The notes beneath the pieces were generated by a model. That model worked only from the letters and a program-made list of their open reading frames with translations, ran no database searches and was not told the DNA's origin. Both the position numbers and the translations under genes were made by a program. A stretch of DNA of 64,000 nucleotides from an uncultured Kiritimatiellota bacterium (GTDB lineage: Bacteria; Verrucomicrobiota; Kiritimatiellia; RFP12; UBA1067), in NCBI GenBank assembly GCA_934635385.1, contig CAKTZI010000013.1:20160-84159 (forward strand), given 5' to 3'. Position 1 is the first letter of the stretch; every line of letters begins with the position of its first letter. Positions 17,011-25,781 of this stretch are shown piece after piece.

Positions 17011-17652
17011 TCACGCGGACAACGCCGCGCAGAGATCGCGCGGCGTCTTGCAAACCGCATCCGCCTGCGCAAGCTCCTCCGGGCGGCCATAGCCCCACGT
17101 GACGCCAACCGAGCGGACGCCGTTCGCCGCCGCCGCCTCGAAGTCGTTCGCCGTGTCGCCGACGAGCGCGCAGTCCGCCGGAGCCGCCCCGTAGACGGAC
17201 AGGACGCGCCTCAGGAGTTCCGGCTTGCGCACCTTCGGCAGCGTCATGTCGCCCGCGAAGACGCCGTCGAAGAGGTTCTCCCAGCCGAAGTGCCGCGCCA
17301 TCGCCGTCGCGCCGACGAACCGCTTGTTCGTGACGATGGCGACCGTGCGCCCCTCGGCCTTCAGGCGGCGCACCGCATCCAGCACGCCCGGATACTCGCG
17401 CGTCTGCGGAAAGCCGTCGCGGTCGTAGTGCCGCGCAAACCCCTCGCGAATCGCGTCCGCCAGGGCCGGCGTGAAGCGGTCGGGGAAGAGCTGGCGCGTC
17501 ATCTCGTCAATCGGAGGCCCCGCGACGAACTTCGCGTCGAAGTCGGGACACGGCAGGCCGAGGTCGGCGAGCGCCGCCTTCCACGCCCCGCGAATGTCGG
17601 GATCGGTGTCGGCGAGCGTACCGTCCAAGTCAAAGAAGACAAACTTTTTCAT
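17011..17652 (-). CDS. gph: HAD-family phosphatase, phosphoglycolate phosphatase-like
   Basis: The 213-residue protein starts at ATG 17652, overlapping the EIIA-like stop. The HAD motifs are complete: FFDLDGTLADT (nucleophile Asp and acid/base Asp), VTNKR (motif II Thr), KPELLRRVLSVYG (motif III Lys) and LVGDTANDFEAA (motif IV). The size and cap-1 helical domain match Gph, which removes 2-phosphoglycolate arising from DNA repair, but substrate specificity cannot be settled from motifs. It ends the holA-EIIA-gph unit. Confidence 0.85.
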   Translation of the reverse strand: MKKFVFFDLDGTLADTDPDIRGAWKAALADLGLPCPDFDAKFVAGPPIDEMTRQLFPDRFTPALADAIREGFARHYDRDGFPQTREYPGVLDAVRRLKAEGRTVAIVTNKRFVGATAMARHFGWENLFDGVFAGDMTLPKVRKPELLRRVLSVYGAAPADCALVGDTANDFEAAAANGVRSVGVTWGYGRPEELAQADAVCKTPRDLCAALSA

Positions 17653-18365
17653 GGCTTTCGATAGGGCTCTTCGCACGTGCGGATCGCCGCCAGCACGGCG
17701 TCGGCGTCTTCCGCCGCGTCGAGGCGTTCGATGAGGTCGGTGCCGTGCGCGAGAATCGCGAGGCGCGCGAGGATGTGGAGGTGCGCCACGTGATCCGTCG
17801 AGCAGACGAGGAAGAAGTGCCGCGTGGCCTCGCCGTCCGGCGCGCCGAAGAAGACGGGCCGCGTCGTGCGCCCGTAGGCGACGAAGCTCTCCTCGAAGAG
17901 GTACGGGTCGTGGAAGCGCGGATGCAGCAGGGCGACGCCCTCGCCGATGGCCGTCGACGCCGCCTCCTCGCGCGCGACGAGCTCCTTGAACAGCCCCTCG
18001 ACGTCGTAGACGAGGCCGCCCTTCTCCGCGAGATCCGTCATGTCGCGGATGAGCCCGCCCTTCGCCTTCGCGCCCACGGCGAGGTCGATCGTCTCGGCAT
18101 GGAACAGCTCCGCCACGCCCCAGTCCGCGTGCGCGGCGCGGCGGTTCTCGTCCATCATCGCGCGATGCTGCGCCTTCAGGTCGCGCTCGTTCGCCGCGAG
18201 CAGGTTGCGCTGCGCCCACTCGTCGAGCGCGCGGTGCGCGAAGAGCCAGTCGTCCCCGCGCTTCGTCGCCTCGATCTCGCCGCGCTGGGCGACGTGCTTC
18301 AGTTCGTTCGGCTCCAGGTGGACGTGTTCGGCCGCACGCACGAGATTCAGCATTTCATGGCTCAT
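17649..18365 (-). CDS. PTS EIIA-like regulator with N-terminal DNA-binding-like segment
   Basis: The 238-residue protein starts at ATG 18365 (ATGA overlap with holA). Residues 1-50 (LNLVRAAEHVHLEPNELKHVAQRGEIEATKRGDDWLFAHRALDEW) resemble an excisionase-type winged helix. Residues 75-235 match the fructose/nitrogen EIIA domain: AVGAKAKGGLIRDMTDLAEKGG, then EEAASTAIGEGVALLHPRF, in which the His is at the phosphorylation position of PtsN-type proteins (GIAIPHGR). No EIIB, EIIC, HPr or EI gene is nearby. This suggests a regulatory PTS-Ntr type protein, perhaps sensing phosphorylation state, rather than a sugar transporter component. Confidence 0.78.
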   Translation of the reverse strand: MSHEMLNLVRAAEHVHLEPNELKHVAQRGEIEATKRGDDWLFAHRALDEWAQRNLLAANERDLKAQHRAMMDENRRAAHADWGVAELFHAETIDLAVGAKAKGGLIRDMTDLAEKGGLVYDVEGLFKELVAREEAASTAIGEGVALLHPRFHDPYLFEESFVAYGRTTRPVFFGAPDGEATRHFFLVCSTDHVAHLHILARLAILAHGTDLIERLDAAEDADAVLAAIRTCEEPYRKP

Positions 18366-19342
18366 CGCACCCTCCTTCGGCGCATCACGCGCACGAGCGT
18401 CGGGACGACGAGCAGGTCGCCGCTCGCCACGCCCGAGACGATCTTCTCGCGCAGCAGAACGAACCGGCCGCGCGCAGCGCGCAGCTCGTTCGGCGTCCAG
18501 TTCCGCAGAAAGCCCTCGTTCTTCTTCACGGTGAACGGCGCCATGCCCTCCGTGCGCCCCGCCGCGACGTCGATGAGCTGGCGGAAGAACCGCTCGATCA
18601 CGCCCGTCATGAAGACGGCGAACCCGTTCTCGAGCTCGAACCGGCGCAAGGCCGTCAGCGCGCCCGCGAGGTCGCGGCGACCGATCGCGTCCGTCACGTC
18701 CCACGGCAGCGGCTCGACGCCGACGCCCTGCGACGTGATCGCCTCCACGTCCGCCGCCGCGACCGTGTGCGCGTCCGGCCCCAGGTAGTCGCGCATCTTC
18801 GCAAGCTCGCTCCGCAGCGACCGCGCGTCCGCCCCGACGACGGCGACAAACTTCTCCGCGACGCCGGGCGCGAAGACGAGATCCATCTCCTGCGCGAAGT
18901 CGACGGCGCGCGCGGCAGCGTTCCGTGCCGCCTCCCACGGCTTGCCCGCCGAAAAGACGACGACCTCGGCGCAGCCCTGCAGCGTCTTCGCGAAGACCGA
19001 GGTCTTCAGAAGGTGCGGGCCGGAGAGGATGAACTGCTGGTTGTCCGGGAGCGGCGCGGCGGCGAGCTTCTTCGCGAAACGCTCCAGCGCCGCCTTCACC
19101 TCTTCGGACGACTTGCCGCCCGGCAGGAAGCCGACGTTCTTCCACCACGTCACCTTGCGCGGCTCCAAGAACGGCGGCGTCGAGACGCTTTCGTCCGCCC
19201 GCGCGAGGTCGGCGAGCTGAAGGTCGGCGTTCGTCGCATTCGCGGAATCGACGACTTCGAGGCCAACCCCGTCGCCGACCGTCTTCTTGGCGGTCTCGCC
19301 GACGAGGTAGTCGTCCTCTCCGATGATGACATGAATGTTCAC
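18362..19342 (-). CDS. holA: DNA polymerase III subunit delta
   Basis: The 326-residue protein has the HolA layout: an alpha/beta N-terminal domain beginning HVIIGEDDYLVGETAKK, the LDREFKVTWWKN-type region near residue 65, and C-terminal helical domains (DVTDAIGRRDLAGALTALRRF, then FMTGVIERFFRQLI). Delta opens the sliding clamp in the clamp loader. The start codon is GTG 19342; the -10 box ends only six nt before it, so the mRNA may be leaderless. The upstream lnt stop codon is part of the same promoter box. Confidence 0.9.
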   Translation of the reverse strand: MNIHVIIGEDDYLVGETAKKTVGDGVGLEVVDSANATNADLQLADLARADESVSTPPFLEPRKVTWWKNVGFLPGGKSSEEVKAALERFAKKLAAAPLPDNQQFILSGPHLLKTSVFAKTLQGCAEVVVFSAGKPWEAARNAAARAVDFAQEMDLVFAPGVAEKFVAVVGADARSLRSELAKMRDYLGPDAHTVAAADVEAITSQGVGVEPLPWDVTDAIGRRDLAGALTALRRFELENGFAVFMTGVIERFFRQLIDVAAGRTEGMAPFTVKKNEGFLRNWTPNELRAARGRFVLLREKIVSGVASGDLLVVPTLVRVMRRRRVR

Positions 19343-19348
19343 GTGCGG

Positions 19349-19357
19349 ATTATATCA
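19349..19357 (-). promoter_or_regulatory. Extended -10 promoter of holA overlapping the lnt stop codon
   Basis: TGATATAAT on the minus strand. Its first three bases are the TGA stop of lnt, and six nt separate TATAAT from the holA GTG, so transcription would start at or next to the start codon. Confidence 0.7.
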
Positions 19358-20989
19358 AATTCTTCGCCGGACAATCAGGAGCAGACCACCGGCCACAAGC
19401 GCAAACGCCACGGCCAGCGGAATGTCGCCCCAACGGACGTAGAACGTCGGGCGGGGCGTATCCGCCGCCAGCGGGATGCGGTCGAACAGCGTGCCGCGCC
19501 GGTCGACGAGCGGACGCCCCTCCGCTCCTAGAAGCCACGTCGCCTTCCCCTGCGGCGTGATCGTTCCCGTCACGCCCGAATTGCCGACGCGCACAACGGG
19601 CAGCCCCGTCTCGATGGCGCGCGCCGTCGCCTGCCAGGCATGGGCAAGGGCCTCGTCCGACTGCGAGAACCAGCTGTCATTCGTGATGAAGACGAGGGCC
19701 TTCGCGCCCGCTGCCGCCGCCCGCCGCATGAGCGCCGAATCCGTGTCCTCGAAGCAGATGGCGAGGCCGAGGGGCGTTGTGGGTTGAGAGTTGAGCGTCA
19801 GCAGACGCGGCTCGCCGGGCGTACAGGAGCCGACCGGCGCAAGCTTCTGCAACGACGGGAACCACTTGTCGCCCGGAATGAACTCGCCAAACGGCACCAA
19901 ATGAACCTTGTCGTAGGTTTGAATCAATTCGTCGTCCGGTTCGCCTTGTCCCGTTCGCGCGGCGCAAGCTGCGCGACCTTCATATAGCGCCGCCGAGTTG
20001 TAGGTCTTGCCGTCTTCGTAGCGTGTGCCGCCCGCGAGAAGCGCGGCGCCCGTCTGCTCGCGCACGAACGCCGCGAAGCGCGCCGCCCCCTGCTGGTCGA
20101 CGGGGCCGAATTCGCAGAGCGCGCTTTCGGCCAGCACGACGAGGTCGGGCTTCAGCAGCGCGACGTTCTGAAGCAGATTCGAATAGACCTCGTACGGGTC
20201 GTCCTCCTGTGCCTTGAAGACGCACGGGAAATTGCGCTGAACCAAGGCCACCTTCAAAAAGGTTTGGGAAGTTTGGGAGGTTTGGGAAGTTGTGGTGGGA
20301 AGAGCGTAGATGCCGAAGATCAGCGCGAACGCGGCAACCGTTTCGAGCGAGCCAAGCTTCCGCAGACACGCAAAGCCGCTGCACTCCGGCATCCAGACGC
20401 GCTCGGCAATGCCGGCGAGCGAGCCGTTGACGAGAATGACGACGGCCGAACAGAGATAAACGCCGCCGAGCGCCGCCGGCGCGCCAAACCCGAAGTTCGC
20501 CGGCACGACACCGAGCTGATTCCACGCAAAACCGCCGAAGAGCCGCGCCCGCACGAGTTCCATGCCACACCAGAGAATCGGCTCGACAATCAGAACGCCC
20601 AAGAGCCGCAGGGACAGGCCCCCGTGCGTCGCCGCGCGCATGCCGCGCGCCCACTGCCAGTATTTCGCCGACGCCCAGCCGAAGAGCGCAAAATAGCCGG
20701 CGCAATACGCCGCAAGAGCCCCCCAGCCCAGCACGACAAGCGGCCACGGCCCGCCGTTCTTGACGATCGCCGGCATCCACGCGAGCGTCGCCACCCAGAA
20801 GAAGAGCCCGTTCTGGAACCAACGTTTCGCCGCAAGCCCCGGCTGTTCGCGCCGCGACAGCCACAGCAAGGGCGCAAGGGCGAAGAGGCAGTCCGCCCCC
20901 TCGCCCATCGGCGGAAACGCCGCCCAGAGGAGAAAGCCCGGCAGAAACCACGCAAGCCGCGCCAGCTTCTTCAGCGTGTCAGTCAGCAT
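19355..20989 (-). CDS. lnt: Apolipoprotein N-acyltransferase
   Basis: I choose ATG 20989 (544 residues), which overlaps the end of the U32 gene by 11 nt. Lnt adds the third acyl chain to lipoproteins in the inner membrane. About six N-terminal membrane helices (residues 1-215) are followed by a periplasmic nitrilase domain with the Glu (LVVLAESALCEFG), Lys (YDKVHLVPFGEFIP) and Cys (LGLAICFEDTDSA) catalytic triad, then a C-terminal helix. Two short word arrays lie in frame: 9-bp words at 20262-20297 just before the nitrilase domain, encoding SQTSQTSQT, and 7-bp words at 19776-19796 just before the catalytic Cys strand. Confidence 0.94.
   Translation of the reverse strand: MLTDTLKKLARLAWFLPGFLLWAAFPPMGEGADCLFALAPLLWLSRREQPGLAAKRWFQNGLFFWVATLAWMPAIVKNGGPWPLVVLGWGALAAYCAGYFALFGWASAKYWQWARGMRAATHGGLSLRLLGVLIVEPILWCGMELVRARLFGGFAWNQLGVVPANFGFGAPAALGGVYLCSAVVILVNGSLAGIAERVWMPECSGFACLRKLGSLETVAAFALIFGIYALPTTTSQTSQTSQTFLKVALVQRNFPCVFKAQEDDPYEVYSNLLQNVALLKPDLVVLAESALCEFGPVDQQGAARFAAFVREQTGAALLAGGTRYEDGKTYNSAALYEGRAACAARTGQGEPDDELIQTYDKVHLVPFGEFIPGDKWFPSLQKLAPVGSCTPGEPRLLTLNSQPTTPLGLAICFEDTDSALMRRAAAAGAKALVFITNDSWFSQSDEALAHAWQATARAIETGLPVVRVGNSGVTGTITPQGKATWLLGAEGRPLVDRRGTLFDRIPLAADTPRPTFYVRWGDIPLAVAFALVAGGLLLIVRRRI
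19776..19796. repeat. Three 7-bp words inside lnt
   Basis: GTTGTGG, GTTGAGA and GTTGAGC in tandem on the plus strand, 21 bp in total (seven codons). On the coding strand they give a short polar loop before the catalytic cysteine strand. The reading frame is kept. Confidence 0.55.
20262..20297. repeat. Four 9-bp words inside lnt
   Basis: GTTTGGGAA, GTTTGGGAG, GTTTGGGAA and a decayed GTTGTGGTG on the plus strand, 36 bp. The coding strand reads TTTSQTSQTSQT between the membrane region and the nitrilase domain. Confidence 0.7.
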
Positions 20990-23348
20990 TTTCCGGATCC
21001 CACGAGAGGTCAAGGCGCGCAGAGGCGCCGTCCGGCACCGCGAACGTGCGCGGTGCGCGCCTCGTCGTCACCCACAGGCCGTCCCTGCGGAACGTGCAGA
21101 TGGCTTCCGACGCATACGGCGCCGGCTCGGTGAGCGACAGGAAGAGCGGCGTCGACTGCTGCGCGAGGAACTCGACGGCGTAACCCGACTCGGCGAGATA
21201 CTGCAGGTTCTCGCGGCTGTTTTCGGGGCTCGCGACGAACCGCGTCACGCCCGCCGCCGTCAGCGCGGACAGCGCACGCGAATTGAACGCCGCGAGCGTT
21301 CCGTCGGCCGTGATGTCCGTGACGCCGAGCGTACGCAAGAGACGTAGCGTCGCGAGATCGGCGCATTCCCACTTCGCGTAGCCCGCGCGCAGCAGCCGCT
21401 TGACGGTCGTGCGCAGGCGGTTGAAGTCCGGCTCCGCCGTGTAGACGGGCAACGCCAGCCGCACGGATGACCGTCCCTCGGTGTCGGCCTGTGCCTCCCG
21501 CACCGGCACATCGTCCGCCGTCTCCGCCGTAATCGCGACGATGATTTCGTCCCAGTCGCCCGGCGGCACTTTCTGTCCGGGACGAACCTTGAGGCGGCGC
21601 ACGGCACGCGACGGTTCAATTCCCGCCGCCGGCGCCCCGTCATCCGCGAGCGCGGCGTCAATCTTCGCGCGGCGCACCTGGTCGCGCCACGCATCCAGCT
21701 TCTCGACGAGATCGCGGCGCAGGTCGTTCAGCGCGTGCGGCGGCGCAAACAGCCGATCGGGATCCTCAACCGTGAGGCGTCCAAGCCGATAGCCCGTGCC
21801 GCCCAGCTTCGCGAACGCCTTTTCGACCGCCGCCGCCGTCTTGTCGGGTGCCTTCGCCGGTTCCAGCGGCAACGCAAGCGAAACCGCGCAACGCCCCGCG
21901 CCCCGTGCGTCTTCTGCGTCCTGTGCGTCCTTTGCGTCCCACGTCGCCGTCAGACCGCCCTTCGCGAGCCGCACCGTGACGTCGATTGCACAGCCGCCCG
22001 CGTAGTCGCTCGGACGGAACGACGGCGTCGGGAACAGCCGCTTGACGGCGTTCGACATCGAGCAGTAAATCTTCATGCCCGGCTTGAGCGCCGTCGCAAG
22101 GTTCGGCTGGGACGATTCGCGCAGGTTCGCGGACGCACCGCCCTCCGGCAGCAGGATCTCGACGTCGACGCCCGCGTTCACCTCGAAGACGGGACGCCGC
22201 GAGATCGCCTGGCGCATTTCGACGATGCCAAGGCCAAGGTGCTTGCCATTTTCGTCCACCGCCTCGAACTGAAGCCCGTCATGCTTTTCGAGCGCACGCG
22301 CCGTGTGGAAGCGCAGCCACGCGAGGCCGTCGCGATCCCGCGTCACCTTCTTGACCGTGCCGATCAACGTGCCGAGGTGCCCCAGCGAGGCCGCATCAAT
22401 CGGCGAATCGCCCGTGCCCCTGCCGTTGAAGTAAAGCTCCGTCGTGCGCCGCGAGAAGACCGTCTCCAGGTCGCCCGGCGTCACGCGCGCCGCCGTACCG
22501 TCCAGAATGTCGCGGTAGTACCGCGTCACGGACGCGACATAGAGCGGCGACTTCATGCGCCCCTCGATCTTGAGGGACGAAACACCCGCTTCGACGAGCT
22601 TGCGCGCGTCTTCGCCGAGCCGCAAGTCCTTCATCGAAAACGGATAGCAGAACCCGTCTGCACTTTTTCCTTCTTCCTCCTTACTTTTTCCCTCCATCCT
22701 CTGCCGGCAGCAGTACGGACACGTGCCGCGATTGCCGCTACGCCCCTTCTCCAGCGCGCCGAACAGGCAGAGGCCGGAGATCGAGTAGCAGAGCGCGCCG
22801 TGGATGAAGACTTCCAGCTCCAGTTCGGGCCGTCCGTCCGCCGCGACCTTGCGCGCACCGCACCGCTGCGCAATCGTCGTGATCTCGGCAAGGGAGAGTT
22901 CGCGCGCGAGGACGACGCGGCGGAAGCCAAGCTCCTTCAGCGCGAGGACGCCTTCGAGGTTGTGCGCGACAAGCTGGGTCGAGGCGTGCAGCTCCAGTTT
23001 CGGGAAGTGCTCGCGCACCAGCTTCGCGACGCCGAGATCCTGCACGATCACGCCGTCAGGGCCAAGTTCCTCTAATCTCGCCAACGCCTCGACCGCGCCC
23101 TCCAGCTGGTCTTCGTCAATGAGCGTGTTGAAGGTCACGTAGACCTTCTTGTCGTGCGCCCGCGCGTAGGCGATCAGGTTCGCCAGCTCCTCATACGAGA
23201 GGTTCGGCGCGAACGCGCGCGCGGAAAATTCGGAAAGCCCGCAGTACACCGCGTCCGCGCCCGCCGCGAATGCCGACAGCGCCGTCGTGAAATCGCCCGC
23301 CGGGGACAGCAGCTCTGTCGCCCGATCCTTTTTCTCGTCTGAACTCAT
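20979..23348 (-). CDS. U32-family peptidase/RlhA-like protein with DUF3656-type C-terminus
   Basis: The 789-residue protein starts at ATG 23348 (MSSDEKKDRATELLSPAGDF). The N-terminal 330 residues are a U32 domain: LLSPAGDFTTALSAFAAGADAVYCGL, VTFNTLI, VIVQDLGV, ELHASTQL and the cysteine-containing FIHGALCYSISG...CRQR region. Relatives include collagenase-like proteases and the RNA-hydroxylation enzymes RlhA and TrhP; the four-cysteine pattern here (GTCPYCCRQ with GALC and GLC) supports the RNA-modification type with an iron-sulfur cluster, but that is inference. The C-terminal half resembles the extended domain of long members. Repetitive in-frame stretches at 21905-21940 and 22662-22691 encode charged linkers. 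Confidence 0.87.
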   Translation of the reverse strand: MSSDEKKDRATELLSPAGDFTTALSAFAAGADAVYCGLSEFSARAFAPNLSYEELANLIAYARAHDKKVYVTFNTLIDEDQLEGAVEALARLEELGPDGVIVQDLGVAKLVREHFPKLELHASTQLVAHNLEGVLALKELGFRRVVLARELSLAEITTIAQRCGARKVAADGRPELELEVFIHGALCYSISGLCLFGALEKGRSGNRGTCPYCCRQRMEGKSKEEEGKSADGFCYPFSMKDLRLGEDARKLVEAGVSSLKIEGRMKSPLYVASVTRYYRDILDGTAARVTPGDLETVFSRRTTELYFNGRGTGDSPIDAASLGHLGTLIGTVKKVTRDRDGLAWLRFHTARALEKHDGLQFEAVDENGKHLGLGIVEMRQAISRRPVFEVNAGVDVEILLPEGGASANLRESSQPNLATALKPGMKIYCSMSNAVKRLFPTPSFRPSDYAGGCAIDVTVRLAKGGLTATWDAKDAQDAEDARGAGRCAVSLALPLEPAKAPDKTAAAVEKAFAKLGGTGYRLGRLTVEDPDRLFAPPHALNDLRRDLVEKLDAWRDQVRRAKIDAALADDGAPAAGIEPSRAVRRLKVRPGQKVPPGDWDEIIVAITAETADDVPVREAQADTEGRSSVRLALPVYTAEPDFNRLRTTVKRLLRAGYAKWECADLATLRLLRTLGVTDITADGTLAAFNSRALSALTAAGVTRFVASPENSRENLQYLAESGYAVEFLAQQSTPLFLSLTEPAPYASEAICTFRRDGLWVTTRRAPRTFAVPDGASARLDLSWDPENAD
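21905..21940. repeat. Four 9-bp words inside the U32 gene
   Basis: GTGCGTCTT, CTGCGTCCT, GTGCGTCCT and TTGCGTCCC in tandem, 36 bp. The coding strand reads DAKDAQDAEDARG, a charged linker in the C-terminal half. Confidence 0.7.
22662..22691. repeat. Direct repeat in a lysine/glutamate linker of the U32 gene
   Basis: ACTTTTTCC occurs at 22662-22670 and 22683-22691, 21 bp (seven codons) apart. The coding strand reads EGKSKEEEGKSAD, placed just after the cysteine-rich part of the U32 domain. Confidence 0.5.
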
Positions 23349-23395
23349 TTGAACTCTTTCTCCAAGTCTTTTCTGCAAATTCGCACGACAGCCCC

Positions 23396-24595
23396 TCAGC
23401 TGTCCACCGGCTGATGCGGCAGCCGCATGACAAAGCGCGCCCCATGCGGCACGACGGGCTCGCAGACGACCTCGCCGCCCAGCAGCCGCGCAATGCGCCG
23501 CACGATCGCGAGCCCCAGGCCCGCACCACCCGTTTCCGCTGTCCGTGCCGGATCGATACGATGGAAGCGTTCGAAAATCCGCTCGCCTTCGTCCGGCGGA
23601 ACGCCCCGCCCTGCGTCTTCGACGACCAGCCGGACATCCGCGCCCGTCTGCGCGCATGAGATGCGCACCGTCGGCGAACCCGAATGGCGAAGCGCGTTCT
23701 CAATGAGGTTGTCCAGCGCCTCGGCGATGAGCTGCGGGTCACAGACGCCGCGAAGCGACGGCGCGGACGCCGTCGCGACCGCGAGATCGATGCCGGCGGC
23801 ACGGGCCTTGGGCTGAAACCGCGCGACCGTCTCGCGCACGAGTTCGGCGAGATCGACCTCCTCCCGCCGCAGCACCTCCCCTTCGCGCTCCAGCCGCGCG
23901 AGATCGAGAATCTGCTGCACGAGCGCGTTGAGCCGACCGGCCTCCTTCTTGATCATCGCCACGAGCGGCGAATCGCCGTCCATCAGGTCTGCCGCGCCGA
24001 GGATGCCCGTAAGCGGCGTCTTGATCTCGTGCGAGAGGTCGGCGATGAACTCGCGGCGGAACTTCTCCAGCCGCGCCAGCGCGCGGATGCGCATCCGCTG
24101 GCGCCACGTCACGACGAAGAACAGGATGACGCCGACGCCCCCCAGCAACCCGGCGAGAACGATCACCACAAGGGCCTTCGCAAACGGGCGGAAGATCCGG
24201 TCAAGCGGCCTCCCGACACCGACCCAGTAGTCCCCAGACCGCGTGGTCTTGAACAGGCACAGGACATCCGCCCCACCCGTGGTGTCATAGAAGCCGATGC
24301 GCCCCGAATCCGCATCCTCGGACAGGAAGAAGAGCTTCCCGTGGCAGATGCGCAGCCGAAGGCCTTCCGCTCGGCACTTGTCGCCGAACGCCTGAATCAT
24401 CTTGAAGTCCAGCGTCCGCAACGGCTCCGCCAGCACGATCGCCGCGAGATCCGCCCGCGACTGGAGATCCTGCTCGGCCCACGCCCGGACGTTCCGCTGG
24501 TAGACGGCAAGCTGCCAGACGAAAGCCGCAAACACGGCGACGAACGCCGCCGCCGCGAGAAGCGGCCCCGTCCAGCTGAACCGATCGCCCTTCAT
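23396..24595 (-). CDS. Membrane sensor histidine kinase
   Basis: The 399-residue protein has two membrane helices (about residues 10-30 and 140-162) flanking a 110-residue extracytoplasmic sensor. The HisKA motif FIADLSHEIKTPLTGIL carries the phospho-accepting His, and the ATPase domain has the N box (EALDNLIENALRHS), G1 (VEDAGRGVPP), F (IFERFHRID) and G2 (GGAGLGLAIVRRI) boxes. The layout is closest to PhoR/ResE-type kinases. There is no response-regulator gene beside it in this window; the preceding gene encodes a small membrane protein. The partner must lie elsewhere. Confidence 0.93.
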   Translation of the reverse strand: MKGDRFSWTGPLLAAAAFVAVFAAFVWQLAVYQRNVRAWAEQDLQSRADLAAIVLAEPLRTLDFKMIQAFGDKCRAEGLRLRICHGKLFFLSEDADSGRIGFYDTTGGADVLCLFKTTRSGDYWVGVGRPLDRIFRPFAKALVVIVLAGLLGGVGVILFFVVTWRQRMRIRALARLEKFRREFIADLSHEIKTPLTGILGAADLMDGDSPLVAMIKKEAGRLNALVQQILDLARLEREGEVLRREEVDLAELVRETVARFQPKARAAGIDLAVATASAPSLRGVCDPQLIAEALDNLIENALRHSGSPTVRISCAQTGADVRLVVEDAGRGVPPDEGERIFERFHRIDPARTAETGGAGLGLAIVRRIARLLGGEVVCEPVVPHGARFVMRLPHQPVDS

Positions 24596-24612
24596 CTTCG
24601 GGCGTCAGCCCT

Positions 24613-24888
24613 TCACTTCTCGGCCTTCGCCGTCTTCTCGGCGGCGGCCGTCGCCTTCGCGGCGACTTCGCGCTCGGCGAGGATGTCCTCGACCTTCTCC
24701 TTGAGGGTCGCGAGCTCCTCGATGCTCATTCTCGCCAGCGGCTTGTCTTCGCGCACCGGCACGTTCATGCCGTGGCTGCGCAGGAACTGATCCACCTTGT
24801 CGCGGTTCTTCGCGTAAAGGTAGAAGCCTGCGGCGGCAACGCCAACGCCGACGGCGGCGCCGACGAGATGATTTGTCGTAATGGCCAT
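24613..24888 (-). CDS. Small membrane-anchored protein, function unknown
   Basis: 91 residues from ATG 24888, with a glycine/alanine-rich membrane segment (residues 7-24, LVGAAVGVGVAAAGFYLY), then YAKNRDKVDQFLRSHGM and a charged C-terminal helix rich in A, K and E. The N-terminal layout resembles small YtxH-like or gas-vesicle-type membrane proteins, but I do not recognise a family. It is the first gene of the unit that continues with the histidine kinase 17 nt downstream, so it may accompany that kinase. The C-terminus is a likely coiled coil. Confidence 0.7.
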   Translation of the reverse strand: MAITTNHLVGAAVGVGVAAAGFYLYAKNRDKVDQFLRSHGMNVPVREDKPLARMSIEELATLKEKVEDILAEREVAAKATAAAEKTAKAEK

Positions 24889-24932
24889 TGTCAATCGTCC
24901 TTTCCTTATGAGGTGGTTGAGTGGTTGCGCAT

Positions 24933-24941
24933 AGTATACCA
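24933..24941 (-). promoter_or_regulatory. Extended -10 promoter of the small protein-kinase-U32-lnt unit
   Basis: TGGTATACT on the minus strand, 44 nt before the start codon at 24888. Confidence 0.7.
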
Positions 24942-24976
24942 TTTTTCCCGCCGCAAAGGTGTGCGGAGACTTCCGC

Positions 24977-25781
24977 AGGGCTTCGGCATGAAAAGACGAT
25001 CCTCATACTGCGCGACAATCGGTCGCATCTCGGCCCGTCGGCCCGACAGCTCGCCCGCCCCGTCGCTCCGGGAGTCGCACCTGTCGCCACACGTCAGTCA
25101 ATCGAACGTGACGAGACATTCCCCTCGTCGAGATGCGTTTCCGCAAGCGCAAGCACCGTGGCAACAGGCGATCCCTGCGCTCCTCCCGTGCGACTGTCGG
25201 CTCCTCCGGGCCACGGGCGGCCTACGCCGCCGCTTCGCGAAGGCCTTCGGCTTTCAAAGGCGGCGTAAGGGGTCGGTGAGGATGTTCTGCGCAAGAGAAA
25301 AGGACGTTGCGTGAGGAGCGGGCGGGACGGCCGAGCGTCGAGCGGAGAGAGGCGGGGGGACGCGGTTCGCCGCACGCGCCGCGAAGGGCGCGCGGGGTGA
25401 GGAGCCGGCTCCGCGGCGACGAAGCCACGCACGGGGATTCGCGGATGCGGGCGGCGGGAGCGGACGCCCGGCGAACGGCAGCGAGGCCGAGGACGGCCCG
25501 CAAGGCCGAAGGGCCGACGCGACGAACTCGACCAGAAGTCGCCAACGCGGCGCGCTTCGGGGCCGCAGCGGGGCGGACCGCCTGCCGGACGAGGCGGGTT
25601 GGGCAGGACTGCGGCCTGCGGCTGACCTCGCGGTCGCCGCACGGCCGCCAGGACGCCCAAGCCGCCCGCCCGGAGGCAGGAGCACCGTTGCCCCGAAGCG
25701 CGTCGCACGTCGGCAAGCGACAAGAGGCACAGCCGCTTACTGTCGCGCAGTACAAGGATCGTCTTTTCATGCTGAAGGTCT
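24977..25781. mobile_element. Non-coding element with terminal inverted repeats and flanking direct repeats (MITE-like candidate)
   Basis: The stretch 24950-25793 has no recognisable gene. Arms at 24986-25019 and 25739-25772 are inverted repeats matching at 31 of 34 positions, and weaker matching extends outward to about 24977 and 25781. The 10-bp sequence GGAGACTTCC flanks the unit as a direct repeat at 24965-24974 and 25782-25791, as a target-site duplication would. Inside, TACGCCGCC (25222-25230) pairs with GGCGGCGTA (25258-25266) and encloses the palindrome CGAAGGCCTTCG. Both arms, read inward, could encode MKRRS-x-YCAT, but the downstream frames look like GC-rich noise. No transposase is present. 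It lies immediately downstream of the tlyA stop. Confidence 0.6.
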
